DNA of 64,000 bases from Ignavibacteriaceae bacterium (GCA_013360295.1 JABWCL010000014.1:30973-94972); one strand, 5' to 3'. Numbered from the stretch's first letter, positions 45,520 to 55,700 are shown. A program made the numbers and translations. Notes: generated from the letters alone by a model not told the origin.

Positions 45520-48279
45520 ATGAAAAAATTAATATTAATACTTTTTGTGATTCTTTCAGTCAGCGGTTTTGCCCAGGAGAGGGAGAAAGACAGAGACTAT
45601 ACTGAAGCGCAGCTTCAGAAGATGCTTGGCTTTGCTGACAGGGCAGGAGGCACTCATAACGGCAGCAACATCGGTTTGTTCTTCGAAAACAGGGGCAAGC
45701 TTTATCCGCGGCGCTTATCACAGGGCCCGTCGGGAGAGTTCCCGATCAACAGCGGCAAGCACTATATATACCGTATCAACCCAATGGTTGGCGTACCCGG
45801 GAACGTTATCCAGGGAAGATACACCACCAATGAAGAGTGGGAGGCAGTCGGCGGTTATCACAATAATGAGCTGAGCAGGATCGCCCTAAGCAACGAACCG
45901 GCAACCTGGCACCCCGTCAATGGCTGGCCATTTAAGGATTCTGAGGGAAAGCCGATTATTAAATCCGATCAGGACAGCTACTGCGCTTATGATGACGCAA
46001 AGAATACTGTCAGCCCGCTGGGGATAAAGGTTGGGCAGCGCGGCTATACTTACGGCGTGAAGTTCGCTCAGAATATTATCTTCTATGTTTTTACCATTAC
46101 GAATACAAGTACTACCACGCACAATAATCTTTATTTTGGCTTGTATAATGATATTGATGTCGGAAATGTAAGCGGTGGTATTGCTGAGTACAACGACGAC
46201 AAAATCGGTTTTAATAAAGAAAAGAATTTCCTTTACTTCTATGACGCAAAGGGTTTTTCATCGGAATGGCCTGATCAGAAATCAGGTTATTTTGGTATCG
46301 CGTTCCTGAAGACACCGAAAGTCGGTGGTGTTGAATTGGGCATAACTGATATGCATTATAATCTTTATAATGATGACCGCGATGTTGATTCAATTCAGTA
46401 CGGCCTGATGGCAAGCAGCCCGAACCTTTACAATTCAAGCCTTGGGAGTAAATATTTCCATCTTGGCACGAACACTTCGCTTAACTATGATGATACATCA
46501 ACAATCCCAGCCGGAGGGCTTGACCTGGTGGCTACGATCTCCTCCGGACCATACACTATTGCCCCCGGAGATACACTTGAATTTGTAACGGCAATCATTG
46601 CGGGGAATACTCTTACGGAAACAAACGCCACTCTGAATGAAGCATATAAAATACTGCAGTTTGATTTTGAAATCGCCAAACCGCCCCAGACGCCAAGACT
46701 CTCAGGTTACGCGGGAGATAAGAAAAATATTCTCTTCTGGGATGATAAGGCTGAAAAATCACTCGACCGATTTACCGGGCTGTATGACTTCGAGGGATAC
46801 AGGATTTACAGGAGCGTGGATAAAGGTTTATCGTGGACACTGTTAAATGATTTTGATGTTGTTAACCAGTCCGGCCTCGACCGCGGAATCCAGTACAGCT
46901 ATGTGGATACAGTCGTAACAAACGGATTCGAGTACTGGTACAGTGTAACAGCCTATGACAAGGGCGATTCGCTGATCGAATCACTTGAGAGCCCCATAGG
47001 CAAAAACCTGAGTACGCTCAACACCGTTGCACTTATACCTGTTTCTTCTGCAGCCGGCAGAACACCACTCGGCGTTCAGAGCATTGAACACGGTGCCGGC
47101 GGGAAATCAAATTATGATTTTTTAGTAATGCCGGTTGATGCTGATTCGATAAAAAACAACTATTATGACATCGGATTCGGGTATACGCTGCGCTATGATA
47201 AAGGCAGTTTGCAGACCGCGGTAACTGTTCTTATCAATGATTCGACAAAGACTGAAGGTAAAAACTACGGTATCCAGTTCCTGGCGCCAAATAAATTCAA
47301 TATAATTGATCTGGCAACCGGTGATTTTATAAAGGAAAACCAGAGCTATGCTTCCGGCGCCACTTATTCCATCAACGCCGGAATGCGTATCAAACTTCAG
47401 GATACAACTACTGCCGGCAATCCAGCGTATCTCCCGAAAGCCGGCGACTATATTTCAGTAAACTTCAGTACCCACGCCGTAAGGAACGCAACAGACACGG
47501 TTATTTATCCCCGTCCGCTCACTTACGAAAAACCGCAGGCAACATCAGATGGTGTAACATTTACCGTTTCCAAGCCGGAAATTATTAAGAATGTTTCAAA
47601 GGTCGGCGGGACTGATAATGTGGTATTCACCTTCACTCTTTCTGACGAGGCTCTTGTGAAATCACTTTTGTACATAGTCCGAGTGACCGGAAAAGGTACT
47701 GACGCCGGCGGAGCGCCTTTTGTTTCCGTTTACGTTGATTCTGCAAACGGCATTGATACAAACAGGATACTTAAGCTTGATACTCTCTATAATTTCGGCA
47801 CTTTCGAGTTTGACGGAATCAGAGGATTGATAGACTTTAAATCTTCTTCAGCGCCCGCGGCAGGGAATGCTTACTCGGTGGAGATAGTAAAACCGCAGAT
47901 ACCTAACCTGAAGGATAGATATAAGATCACTCTTAACAGCGCGCAGGTGCAGCCAAAGATAACAGAGAGCATGCTTAAGAATATAAAAGTCGTTCCTAAT
48001 CCTTACCTGGTTTCTTCCCTATATGAGCCTGAGTTTGGTGAATTGAGGCGCGAACCGTTGAGGCAGTTGCAGTTTATTAATTTGCCCTCCGATTGCACGA
48101 TATATATTTTTACTCTGGACGCGGATCTGATAAAAACTCTTTATCACAGTTCCACGGCCGGAACGGCATACTGGGATCTCCGGACCGACGGCGGCAGGGA
48201 AATTGCCCCGGGAATGTATATCTACGTCGTGAAGACGAAGGACTCTGAGTACATTAATAAATTTGCCGTAATTAAGTAA
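45520..48279 (+). CDS. Large secreted protein with Fn3-like segment and T9SS-type C terminus
   Basis: A 919-aa protein starting at ATG 45520 (MKKLILILF...); the GTG at 45490 is rejected because the signal peptide (about 1-19, SVSGFAQ) begins at this ATG. A fibronectin-like stretch lies near 420-490 (YDFEGYRIYRSVDKGLSW, YWYSVTAYDKGDS). The end resembles a T9SS sorting domain of the VVPNPY type (about 829-834), with IYIFTLDADLIKTL and a final YINKFAVIK. It sits between the TonB receptor and a PorV-type protein with short gaps. It is probably a surface-exposed partner of the receptor. Confidence 0.8.
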   Translation: MKKLILILFVILSVSGFAQEREKDRDYTEAQLQKMLGFADRAGGTHNGSNIGLFFENRGKLYPRRLSQGPSGEFPINSGKHYIYRINPMVGVPGNVIQGRYTTNEEWEAVGGYHNNELSRIALSNEPATWHPVNGWPFKDSEGKPIIKSDQDSYCAYDDAKNTVSPLGIKVGQRGYTYGVKFAQNIIFYVFTITNTSTTTHNNLYFGLYNDIDVGNVSGGIAEYNDDKIGFNKEKNFLYFYDAKGFSSEWPDQKSGYFGIAFLKTPKVGGVELGITDMHYNLYNDDRDVDSIQYGLMASSPNLYNSSLGSKYFHLGTNTSLNYDDTSTIPAGGLDLVATISSGPYTIAPGDTLEFVTAIIAGNTLTETNATLNEAYKILQFDFEIAKPPQTPRLSGYAGDKKNILFWDDKAEKSLDRFTGLYDFEGYRIYRSVDKGLSWTLLNDFDVVNQSGLDRGIQYSYVDTVVTNGFEYWYSVTAYDKGDSLIESLESPIGKNLSTLNTVALIPVSSAAGRTPLGVQSIEHGAGGKSNYDFLVMPVDADSIKNNYYDIGFGYTLRYDKGSLQTAVTVLINDSTKTEGKNYGIQFLAPNKFNIIDLATGDFIKENQSYASGATYSINAGMRIKLQDTTTAGNPAYLPKAGDYISVNFSTHAVRNATDTVIYPRPLTYEKPQATSDGVTFTVSKPEIIKNVSKVGGTDNVVFTFTLSDEALVKSLLYIVRVTGKGTDAGGAPFVSVYVDSANGIDTNRILKLDTLYNFGTFEFDGIRGLIDFKSSSAPAAGNAYSVEIVKPQIPNLKDRYKITLNSAQVQPKITESMLKNIKVVPNPYLVSSLYEPEFGELRREPLRQLQFINLPSDCTIYIFTLDADLIKTLYHSSTAGTAYWDLRTDGGREIAPGMYIYVVKTKDSEYINKFAVIK

Positions 48280-48296
48280 GGACGAGGAGTATAACA

Positions 48297-49286
48297 ATGA
48301 AAAAGATATTATTATCAATTATATTTGTAAGCACAATAACACTGGCGCAGTACTCCAATCTCGGAACCGCCGGAGCTCAGTTTCTTCAGATCCCCGTCGC
48401 GGCTTCGGCTGAAGGGTTGGGCGGAGCGGTTATCGCTTCTGTTGATGACGCTTCATCCGCGTTCTGGAATCCGGCAGGGCTTGCTTCCGTGCAGAACTAC
48501 GACATCCATTTTTCTTATCTTAACTGGTTTGAACTCTTCGATCTGAACGCGCTGGCGCTTGCATATAATCTCGGCGACGCCGGAGTGCTGGGGGTGAGCC
48601 TTATTTCTTTCACAACCGAGAAAATGGAAATAACCACCGAGGAATCGCCAAACGGGACAGGACGGTTCTTTGATTCCGAGGACCTTATGATGGGGCTGAC
48701 GTACTCGCGCTATTTTACCGACAGATTTAAAGCCGGCATTAGCGTAAAATATATATATCAGCGAATTTGGAATGAAACAGCCGACGGCGTTGTCTTTGAT
48801 GTCGGAACACAGTACAGGCTTGACTTTAACGCGCTCACCATAGCAATGAGTATGTCAAACTTCGGGCCGGAACTGCAGTTCGACGGGCCGGATCTTGATG
48901 TTATTCATCAGAAGGATGAAAATTACCCGGTCAGCAGGCTAACCCCTGCCGGGCTGCGTACTGAGCCTTATTCACTCCCTCTCCACTTCCAGGTAGGTGT
49001 GGCGATGGATCTTTATTCTGATGATTATTTCAAAGTCAGGGCAGGCCTTGACGCCACGCATCCAAATGATAATGTGGAGCGGGTCAACTTTGGAACTGAA
49101 TTTGGTTTCTTTGACAGGCTCTATCTTAGGGGCGGATATAAATTCAATTACGATGATCAGAAGTTCGCGTTCGGCGCGGGAGCTAATTTCCCGTTCGGAG
49201 AATCAACGGTCAGGTTTGATTATTCATATTCAATTTATGATATACTCCCTAACGTACAGAGGGTCTCGCTGGGCATCAGGTTCTAA
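48297..49286 (+). CDS. PorV/PorQ-family outer-membrane protein
   Basis: A 329-aa protein with a signal peptide (1-17) and the family start GTAGAQFLQIPVAASAEGLGGAV, then DDASSAFWNPAGLA. These match PorV/PorQ outer-membrane barrels, which serve the T9SS as shuttle or surface-release proteins. The barrel ends LGIRF. It starts 17 nt after the T9SS surface protein gene and completes the cassette with the TonB receptor. A terminator follows at 49307. Confidence 0.87.
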   Translation: MKKILLSIIFVSTITLAQYSNLGTAGAQFLQIPVAASAEGLGGAVIASVDDASSAFWNPAGLASVQNYDIHFSYLNWFELFDLNALALAYNLGDAGVLGVSLISFTTEKMEITTEESPNGTGRFFDSEDLMMGLTYSRYFTDRFKAGISVKYIYQRIWNETADGVVFDVGTQYRLDFNALTIAMSMSNFGPELQFDGPDLDVIHQKDENYPVSRLTPAGLRTEPYSLPLHFQVGVAMDLYSDDYFKVRAGLDATHPNDNVERVNFGTEFGFFDRLYLRGGYKFNYDDQKFAFGAGANFPFGESTVRFDYSYSIYDILPNVQRVSLGIRF

Positions 49287-49306
49287 AGAATCATACTTGT
49301 CATTTT

Positions 49307-49344
49307 AACCCCTGCTTCGGAAAACGGGGCAGGGGTTTTTGTTT
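49307..49344 (+). terminator. Rho-independent terminator after the PorV-type gene
   Basis: AACCCCTGC / GCAGGGGTT, a 9-bp stem with a 13-nt loop, followed by TTTTTGTTT. It ends the RpiR-TonB-PorV unit. Confidence 0.87.
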
Positions 49345-49389
49345 AGTTGATTTAGATTGTTAATTTTTACTGTCTATTTCAAATGAGTA

Positions 49390-50283
49390 ATGCATAAACC
49401 ACATAAACGGATTGAAAGAGGGTTGAAAAGCACCCTTTTTGGTATTTTTGTTAATGCTGCATTAGCTCTGGTTAAGGGTGTTACCGGGTATCTGGGTAAT
49501 TCTTATGCCTTAATTGCTGATGCCATTGAATCTGCTTCCGACGTGTTCAGTTCAACCATAGTATGGGGGGGACTGAAAGTAGCCTCTATTCCCCGTGATC
49601 ATAACCACCCTTACGGTCACGGTAAAGCGGAACCCCTTGCAGCTATTGTTGTTTCAATAGCTTTGTTCGCCGCGGCATTTTCAATCGCTATTCATAGTGT
49701 CGTTGAGATTATTACCCCGCACCATTCTCCTGCTCCGTATACGTTAATTGTTTTAGGCGTTGTTATTGTTGTGAAAGAGATTCTGTTCCGCTATATAATT
49801 AAGATAGGGGAAGAAGTGCACAGCACCGCGGTTAAAACCGATGCCTGGCACCACCGCAGTGACGCGATAACTTCCGCCGCGGCTTTCATCGGAATAAGTA
49901 TCGCGTTAATAGGAGGAGAAAAATACGCAAGCGCTGATGACTATGCGGCTCTCTTTGCGTCCGTTATTATCTTATATAATGCCTTCAAATTATTTAAGCC
50001 TGCGCTGGATGAAATTATGGATATTGCTCCCTCACCGGAAATTGAAAAGTCCGTAAGGGCGATTGCCGGCGCAGTGGAGGGAGTAATAGAACTGGATAAA
50101 TGTTTTGTCCGAAAAATGGGGTTGGAATATTATGTTGACCTTCACGTTGTGGTTAATGGTGATGTCTCCGTAAGGGAAGGACACGAGATCGGGCATAAAG
50201 TGAAAGACTCCATCTGCAGTTCGAACTCCAAAATTGTTGATGTTCTGGTCCACATCGAACCGCACACTTTTGATAATGGATAG
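49390..50283 (+). CDS. Cation diffusion facilitator transporter
   Basis: A 297-aa CDF exporter with six helices. The metal-site motifs are ADAIESASDVFSS (about 44-56, helix 2) and a HPYGHGKAEPLAA loop (about 75-87), with KTDAWHHRSDAITSAAA (about 148-164, helix 5). The cytosolic C-terminal domain (about 208-296: VDLHVVVNGDVSVREGHEIG) binds regulatory metal. It exports Zn2+, Fe2+ or a similar ion in exchange for protons. Metal choice is not readable with confidence. Standalone gene. Confidence 0.88.
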   Translation: MHKPHKRIERGLKSTLFGIFVNAALALVKGVTGYLGNSYALIADAIESASDVFSSTIVWGGLKVASIPRDHNHPYGHGKAEPLAAIVVSIALFAAAFSIAIHSVVEIITPHHSPAPYTLIVLGVVIVVKEILFRYIIKIGEEVHSTAVKTDAWHHRSDAITSAAAFIGISIALIGGEKYASADDYAALFASVIILYNAFKLFKPALDEIMDIAPSPEIEKSVRAIAGAVEGVIELDKCFVRKMGLEYYVDLHVVVNGDVSVREGHEIGHKVKDSICSSNSKIVDVLVHIEPHTFDNG

Positions 50284-50575
50284 CGGATAACCGATATTTC
50301 TCCGATTAATTCTTACAGAACTGCATTAATGCCCCACTGTCCCTCTACTACCCCCTAAAAAGCAGTTTCCGCTCTCCAAAACCATCAATTCAACCAACTC
50401 CTCACGGACTCTTCCCCCTTACCTTTATCCTCGTCCCCGACCTTGCCCCGGACCCTGATACTGACACTGTTTTGAGTGCAAAACTTTGTCCCCTCCCCCA
50501 AATTGATTTTTCCTTAAAAATTGAGCGAAATTTCTTAAATTTAATGTTTTGAAATTAAGGTATCAGGAGTACCCA

Positions 50576-50806
50576 ATGTCCTTCCGGGACCAGCAAAAGC
50601 TTATTGACGAGCTAAAATCATTTGAAAGAGTAATGACGCCCCAGGATAAAGATGAGTACAAAATGTTTATCAAGCGTCAAAAGGATGATGAGGATTTCGA
50701 CACGGTTTCAATGGCTAAACTGAAAGCCCTCCACTCCAGGTATTACAAAACAAAAAATAAAAGCGATTTTGACAAATTCTTTAAACCAAAAACAGAAAAT
50801 CAATAG
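50576..50806 (+). CDS. Small charged protein of unknown function
   Basis: A 76-aa, strongly charged, probably helical protein (MSFRDQQKLIDELKSFER..., many Lys/Asp/Glu). ATG 50576 is chosen over an earlier TTG at 50549 because an AGGAG ribosome site lies 6 nt before it. The gap of 292 bp to the left contains no other feature. It precedes the DUF2723 gene by 20 nt and may be co-transcribed with it. Function unknown. Confidence 0.65.
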   Translation: MSFRDQQKLIDELKSFERVMTPQDKDEYKMFIKRQKDDEDFDTVSMAKLKALHSRYYKTKNKSDFDKFFKPKTENQ

Positions 50807-50826
50807 AAGGTTTTTACGAGGAGAAT

Positions 50827-53769
50827 ATGAATTATAAATTATTCCACAGGGTAACTGCCGGGGTTGTGTTCTTTATTTCAACCCTTGTGTTTATCTTTAC
50901 TGTTCAGCCGAGCGTATCATTCTGGGATTGCGGTGAGTTTATCGCGGCTTCCTACTATCTGCAGGTACCGCACCCCCCGGGAGCCCCGTTCTTTCTTCTT
51001 ATAGGCAAACTTTTTTCTTTCATCCCCTTCGGTGAGAACATTGCGTATCGTGTAAATATGCTTTCCGTATTCTCCAGCTCCCTTTCGGTTCTTTTCCTTT
51101 ACCTGATCGCGGTTAAGCTTTTTGAAAACTACCGCGGAAGGGAACCAAAGAATATTTTAGACGGGATTGGCACTTATATTGCCGCCGCTATCGGCGCTCT
51201 TTCATTCTCATTCAGCGACACCTTTTGGTTCAGCGCTGTAGAAGCTGAAGTTTATGCCGCGTCCACGTTCCTGTTCGCTCTTATCACTTATCTTATGATG
51301 CTCTGGAATGAAAAAGCTGATGAAAAGGATAATGAAAAATATATCCTTATGATCGGGTACCTGATAGGGCTTTCAACCGGTGTGCACCTTATGAGCGTGC
51401 TGGCAATTATCTCTGTTGTGATGGTGATTCTCTTCAGGAAATACCTTGATGATGAAGAGGCTCTGAAGAAATCTATTTATATTTTCCTCGGCCACGCGGC
51501 TGTTATACTTGTTATAGCTTTCGCGATGTGGGGCGGACAAACATCAGGCAGCGCTCCTTCACCGGAGGAGTATGACGCTTTTGACGGTAAGTTTAAAATG
51601 ATCGCTGCCGGAATAAGCGTGGTTGTCCTGCTTGCTTTCCGCAAACAACTCCTTACACGTAACTCTGTTTATATGGGATTTATAATCGGCGGTCTCGCGC
51701 TGTTTGTCACATACCCCGGTATTGTTAAGTACTTACCAAACCTTCTTAAGTCAGTTAGCGGCGATAACACAACTACAGCTCTTCTTATTCTCGCTGTTAT
51801 TCTTGGCGGTATTTCTTATGCTGTTTACTGGACTATCCAGAATAAAAAGAACACGCTTCACGTTGTCTTTATGTCCCTTATCTTCATTTTCCTTGGCTTC
51901 TCCACATACGCCCTAGTAATTATCAGGGCGAACCAGGATCCGCCAATGAATGAAAATGAACCCAAAACAATTTCCGAACTTGTTTCGTACCTCAACCGCG
52001 AACAGTACGGCGATTTCCCCACTTTTAAGAGAAGATTCTCCAGCGAATCGCATCAGACTATTGTATATACAGGATACTCAAGTGATCTTGATTTCTGGTG
52101 GCGCTACCAGATGAACCATATGATGACCCGTTACCTGCTCTGGAATTACGCGGGACGTGAATCGTGGGATCAGGATGCCGGCGTTAATATATGGCCGCTT
52201 AATGCAGTCGGAAATGTCTTTGGTAAACTTCTTGGTGTTCGCTTCGACGGAACACCGCACGACTCGCTATATGGTATACCACTTCTTCTCGGCCTGCTCG
52301 GCATCTATTTCCACTTCAGGCGGGACTGGAAAATGGCGTTTGTTTTTATGGTGCTGTTTATCTTTATGGGTTATCTCACTGCGTTTTATCAGAACCAGCA
52401 GCAGCCCCAGCCGCGCGAAAGGGATTATTTCTACGTGGGCGCTTTCTTTGTCTTCTCGATCTGGATAGCGTTCGGCGTTAAAGGGTTGCTTGAAACCGCT
52501 GCCGAGAAAATTAAGAATGCAGGTCAGTATAAAATAGCATTCTCGCTAATACTTCTTCTTGGCATAGTTTTTGTGCCGGTACGTATGGCTTATGCCAACT
52601 ACCACAAACACGACAGATCGAGCAACTGGGTTCCGTGGGATTATTCTTACAACCTCCTGCAAAGCTGCGCGCCGAATGCCATACTATTTACAAACGGCGA
52701 TAATGATACATTCCCCCTCTGGTACTTACAGGATGTTGAGGGAGTGCGAAGGGATGTCAGGGTGGCTAACCTTAGCCTCTTAAATACACCGTGGTATATT
52801 AAACAGCTGAAAAACCTAGAACCGTACGGCGCGATGAAAGTAAAAATGCGCCTCTCGGACGCGCAGATAAACGATATCCGTCCTGTGCAATTCCAGGAAA
52901 CGGATATAACGCTTCCGGTTTCTGCTGAGGCAAGGAATAAATTTAATATCGCTGACTCAACGCTGACAAGCATTACATTCAAAATGCCGGCTTCCGTCCA
53001 GTTTGGCAACATCAGCGCTATCCGTGTTCAGGATATACTTGTACGTGAAATCATCGAATCAAATCTCTGGGACCGCCCGGTATATTTTGCCGTTACCTGC
53101 AGTGAAGACAGCAAGATCGGTATCGGCGAGTACCTCCGGATGGAAGGTATGGCGCTTCGCGTTGTGCCTAACCGCAGACAGCAGGGTGTTGAGTTGATTG
53201 AAGAAGACGTGCTTCGCAAACAGGTCTACAATGAGAACCCGGGATACAGTAAAGATTATATGCCCGGATTTAAATTCCGCGGTTTGAATGATCCGAATAT
53301 CTTCTTTGATGAAAACCATCAGAGGCTATCACAGAATTATCGTAACGCGTTTATCAGGCTCGCGCTGTATTATATCGGCAAGGGGAATAACGAAGAAGCG
53401 ATGAAGGCTCTGGATGAAATGGAAAAGAAGATCCCAAGAGCAATTATGAAGATTGATTACAGACTGCTCTTTGACGTGGGGCAGTTGTATAAGTCGGCAG
53501 GCGGCGAAAAGCAATACGCTTCAATAGCCGAAGAAGTCATAAAAGCCGCCGAGAGGCAGCTGGAACTGAATCCTGATGACGTACAGTCATTCTATAATCC
53601 GTACAGGCTGCTGCTCGAGACTTACGAAAACACAGCGAAGTATGATAAGGCGGTCAGACTCCTCGAAAGGCTTCAGCTGAAGTATCCAAACGATCCTTCG
53701 TTAAAAGCCAAAATCGACGAGTATAAGGTAAAAATGGGAGCCGGGGTTCCCGCTGATACCGCGAAATAA
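50827..53769 (+). CDS. DUF2723-family membrane protein (glycosyltransferase-C-like) with C-terminal TPR-like repeats
   Basis: A 980-aa protein. The N-terminal half is a GT-C-like multi-helix membrane domain beginning PSVSFWDCGEFIAASYYLQV, then HPPGAPFFLLIGKLF. This is the DUF2723/TMEM260-like signature; TMEM260 in animals is an O-mannosyltransferase, so a protein glycosylation role is reasonable here. The segment FTNGDNDTFPLWYLQDVEGV (about 620-640) is another family landmark. The last 150 residues look like two or three TPR-like helical repeats (YYIGKGNNEEAMKALDEM). The GT9 gene follows after a terminator. Confidence 0.85.
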   Translation: MNYKLFHRVTAGVVFFISTLVFIFTVQPSVSFWDCGEFIAASYYLQVPHPPGAPFFLLIGKLFSFIPFGENIAYRVNMLSVFSSSLSVLFLYLIAVKLFENYRGREPKNILDGIGTYIAAAIGALSFSFSDTFWFSAVEAEVYAASTFLFALITYLMMLWNEKADEKDNEKYILMIGYLIGLSTGVHLMSVLAIISVVMVILFRKYLDDEEALKKSIYIFLGHAAVILVIAFAMWGGQTSGSAPSPEEYDAFDGKFKMIAAGISVVVLLAFRKQLLTRNSVYMGFIIGGLALFVTYPGIVKYLPNLLKSVSGDNTTTALLILAVILGGISYAVYWTIQNKKNTLHVVFMSLIFIFLGFSTYALVIIRANQDPPMNENEPKTISELVSYLNREQYGDFPTFKRRFSSESHQTIVYTGYSSDLDFWWRYQMNHMMTRYLLWNYAGRESWDQDAGVNIWPLNAVGNVFGKLLGVRFDGTPHDSLYGIPLLLGLLGIYFHFRRDWKMAFVFMVLFIFMGYLTAFYQNQQQPQPRERDYFYVGAFFVFSIWIAFGVKGLLETAAEKIKNAGQYKIAFSLILLLGIVFVPVRMAYANYHKHDRSSNWVPWDYSYNLLQSCAPNAILFTNGDNDTFPLWYLQDVEGVRRDVRVANLSLLNTPWYIKQLKNLEPYGAMKVKMRLSDAQINDIRPVQFQETDITLPVSAEARNKFNIADSTLTSITFKMPASVQFGNISAIRVQDILVREIIESNLWDRPVYFAVTCSEDSKIGIGEYLRMEGMALRVVPNRRQQGVELIEEDVLRKQVYNENPGYSKDYMPGFKFRGLNDPNIFFDENHQRLSQNYRNAFIRLALYYIGKGNNEEAMKALDEMEKKIPRAIMKIDYRLLFDVGQLYKSAGGEKQYASIAEEVIKAAERQLELNPDDVQSFYNPYRLLLETYENTAKYDKAVRLLERLQLKYPNDPSLKAKIDEYKVKMGAGVPADTAK

Positions 53770-53775
53770 TTAAAT

Positions 53776-53826
53776 AGAGGTTATTTGGAGGTTAGTCCCC
53801 CGTGGGATTAACCTCTTTTTATTTTT
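53776..53826 (+). terminator. Rho-independent terminator abutting the next start codon
   Basis: AGAGGTTA (53776-53783) pairs with TAACCTCT (53809-53816); an internal GGTTAGTCCC / GGGATTAACC pairing is a rival fold. TTTTATTTTT follows and runs directly into the ATG at 53827. Confidence 0.75.
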
Positions 53827-54906
53827 ATGCCGGCAGATAAAAAATTCAAAATCGTAGTCTTCGCGCTTTCCGGGATCGGTGATGCCCTGATGTTTACTCC
53901 TGCTCTTAAGGTGCTGCGTGATAATCTCCCTTCCGCTCAAATTGATATAATCACAATGTACGGAGGCTCGGAAGAAATAGTGAAAAGTACCGGTTTAGCT
54001 GATAAGGTTATCCGTTTTGACTTCCTTAATGCGGGCGCGGTCAAATCACTGATGTTTATGGCGTCACTTTTAGGGCGATATACTCACTCAATAAATGTTT
54101 ACCCTTCCAACCGTAAAGAGTATAATATTATCAGTTTCCTTACCGGCGCTAAGCACAGGGGGGCAGTGGAATATATCCGCGCTAATAAATCTAATCTTGG
54201 ATTTCTGAATACTATTACTATTGAGGAAAGCGATACGCGGCATAATGTTGAAACCAATATTGCACTGGTAAAAAAAATGTTTGACATTGGCACTGCCGTG
54301 ATGCCGGACCTGATTTTCAAACCATCCGCGGGGGATGCGGAATGGGCTGAAAACTATTATAGAGATAATATTTCACCCGGTGATAACACGCTTGTGGTGG
54401 GTATGCACCCGGGCTGTTCCACACTTAAGAATCATATTATGAGAAGATGGGAACCGGAAAAGTTTGCGCTGCTGGCTGAACAGCTCGTTAAAAAGTATAA
54501 GGCCCGCGTCTTGCTCTTTGGCGGCCCTGAAGAGGATGAATTGAAAGCGCAGATTAAAGGGATGGCCAGCTCGACGGAAATAAAAATCGTTAGCTCCCCT
54601 TCGCTGTCAGCATCCGCGGCGCTGATCGCAAAGTGCAGTTTCTTCGTAACCAACGACTCAAGTCTGATGCACGTCGCCTCCGCGATGAAGGTGAGAACTC
54701 TCGCGATAATCGGCCCGACTAATACAAACTATATTTACCCCTGGAATACGGAACACATTATAGCCTCGCTCAATCTGGAGTGTGCCCCCTGTTTCTTCTA
54801 CTCGCCTAAACCCCTCTCCTGCAGCCGGGAAGATGTTCAGTATAAATGTATAAGAGAACTTACTCCCGGATTGGTTGAAAATAAACTTGAAAAGTGGCTA
54901 AGGTAA
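53827..54906 (+). CDS. Glycosyltransferase family 9 (heptosyltransferase-like)
   Basis: A 359-aa protein of the GT9/GT-B fold. The N-terminal IVVFALSGIGDALMFTPAL (about 9-27) is the usual start with the LGDxL-like loop. The C-terminal half has VVGMHPGCSTLKNHIMRRWEPEKFA (about 188-212), LLFGGPEEDE and FFVTNDSSLMHVASAM, the NDP-heptose donor region. It should add a sugar to lipopolysaccharide core or a similar glycan. There is no normal ribosome-binding site before the ATG because the terminator's U-run ends there. Confidence 0.85.
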   Translation: MPADKKFKIVVFALSGIGDALMFTPALKVLRDNLPSAQIDIITMYGGSEEIVKSTGLADKVIRFDFLNAGAVKSLMFMASLLGRYTHSINVYPSNRKEYNIISFLTGAKHRGAVEYIRANKSNLGFLNTITIEESDTRHNVETNIALVKKMFDIGTAVMPDLIFKPSAGDAEWAENYYRDNISPGDNTLVVGMHPGCSTLKNHIMRRWEPEKFALLAEQLVKKYKARVLLFGGPEEDELKAQIKGMASSTEIKIVSSPSLSASAALIAKCSFFVTNDSSLMHVASAMKVRTLAIIGPTNTNYIYPWNTEHIIASLNLECAPCFFYSPKPLSCSREDVQYKCIRELTPGLVENKLEKWLR

Positions 54907-55006
54907 TCCCGCGGTTTGGTCAGAAATATTTAATTTCCTAATTTTCTTGCCGGAATAAAACATTATCCGGAACTAAGTTCCATAGTTTATCTTACAAGGA
55001 TTTTAT

Positions 55007-55672
55007 ATGCAAAAGTTAGCAGGACTTCTTATCATTTTGCTTATATCACTTTCACTCACCGGCTGCGTATCAATGCGCAGTGATGTTGAAGGATTATATA
55101 AAGAACAGTACGCGTATGTTAAAAAGAAACCGGTAAAAGTGTTTTTCGATTTTTACCACTACAAAAAAGATGTCGGACTGGATGTTATTCCCAAACTTCT
55201 TTACAGGGCAGCCATTCCCGACTATGATGACATATTTAAGGAAGCTTTCAAGAACCTCACAAACATTTCGGAATTCGAGACATTTACCAACAGGTCCGAT
55301 GACATCTCAGATAGAGCAAGGCTCCAGAAGAGAGATTCGGCGGTTCTTCGCGCGGATTATACGGTTAAAGTTGAGATTCAGAGAACAAAATCATTCATTA
55401 CACACTTTTTAGCCGGGATGGTCAGTACCGTATCCGCGACACTGATTCCTATGCCGTATTCGTGGGATTACACTGTCAATGTGAGCGTCATAAATAAAGA
55501 ACGCGACGTAGCAGCAAAGTACAACCGTCAGGCAAGCGTGACAACCTGGTACCAGGTATTACTTGTTCCCATCTACCCTTTTGCGACGGAAGACATGAAA
55601 AATGAAGAGATATATATTGAAATGCTCTCTGACATTTTTCGCCAGATGGATCACGAAGGAGTGCTGAAATAA
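55007..55672 (+). CDS. Predicted lipoprotein of unknown function
   Basis: A 221-aa protein with a lipobox (LTGC, Cys 20). Mature residues show mixed alpha/beta content; HFLAGMVSTVSATLIPMP (about 130-147) is a hydrophobic stretch. I do not recognise a family. Monocistronic, 100 nt after the GT9 gene and ending before a palindromic terminator-like sequence. Confidence 0.7.
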   Translation: MQKLAGLLIILLISLSLTGCVSMRSDVEGLYKEQYAYVKKKPVKVFFDFYHYKKDVGLDVIPKLLYRAAIPDYDDIFKEAFKNLTNISEFETFTNRSDDISDRARLQKRDSAVLRADYTVKVEIQRTKSFITHFLAGMVSTVSATLIPMPYSWDYTVNVSVINKERDVAAKYNRQASVTTWYQVLLVPIYPFATEDMKNEEIYIEMLSDIFRQMDHEGVLK

Positions 55673-55677
55673 TTTGC

Positions 55678-55700
55678 GGGGCGGATGTTTAATCCGCCCC
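55678..55700. terminator. Bidirectional hairpin between convergent genes
   Basis: GGGGCGGAT / ATCCGCCCC, a perfect 9-bp stem with a 5-nt loop between the lipoprotein gene and the convergent peptidase gene. No long U-run on either side. Confidence 0.5.
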
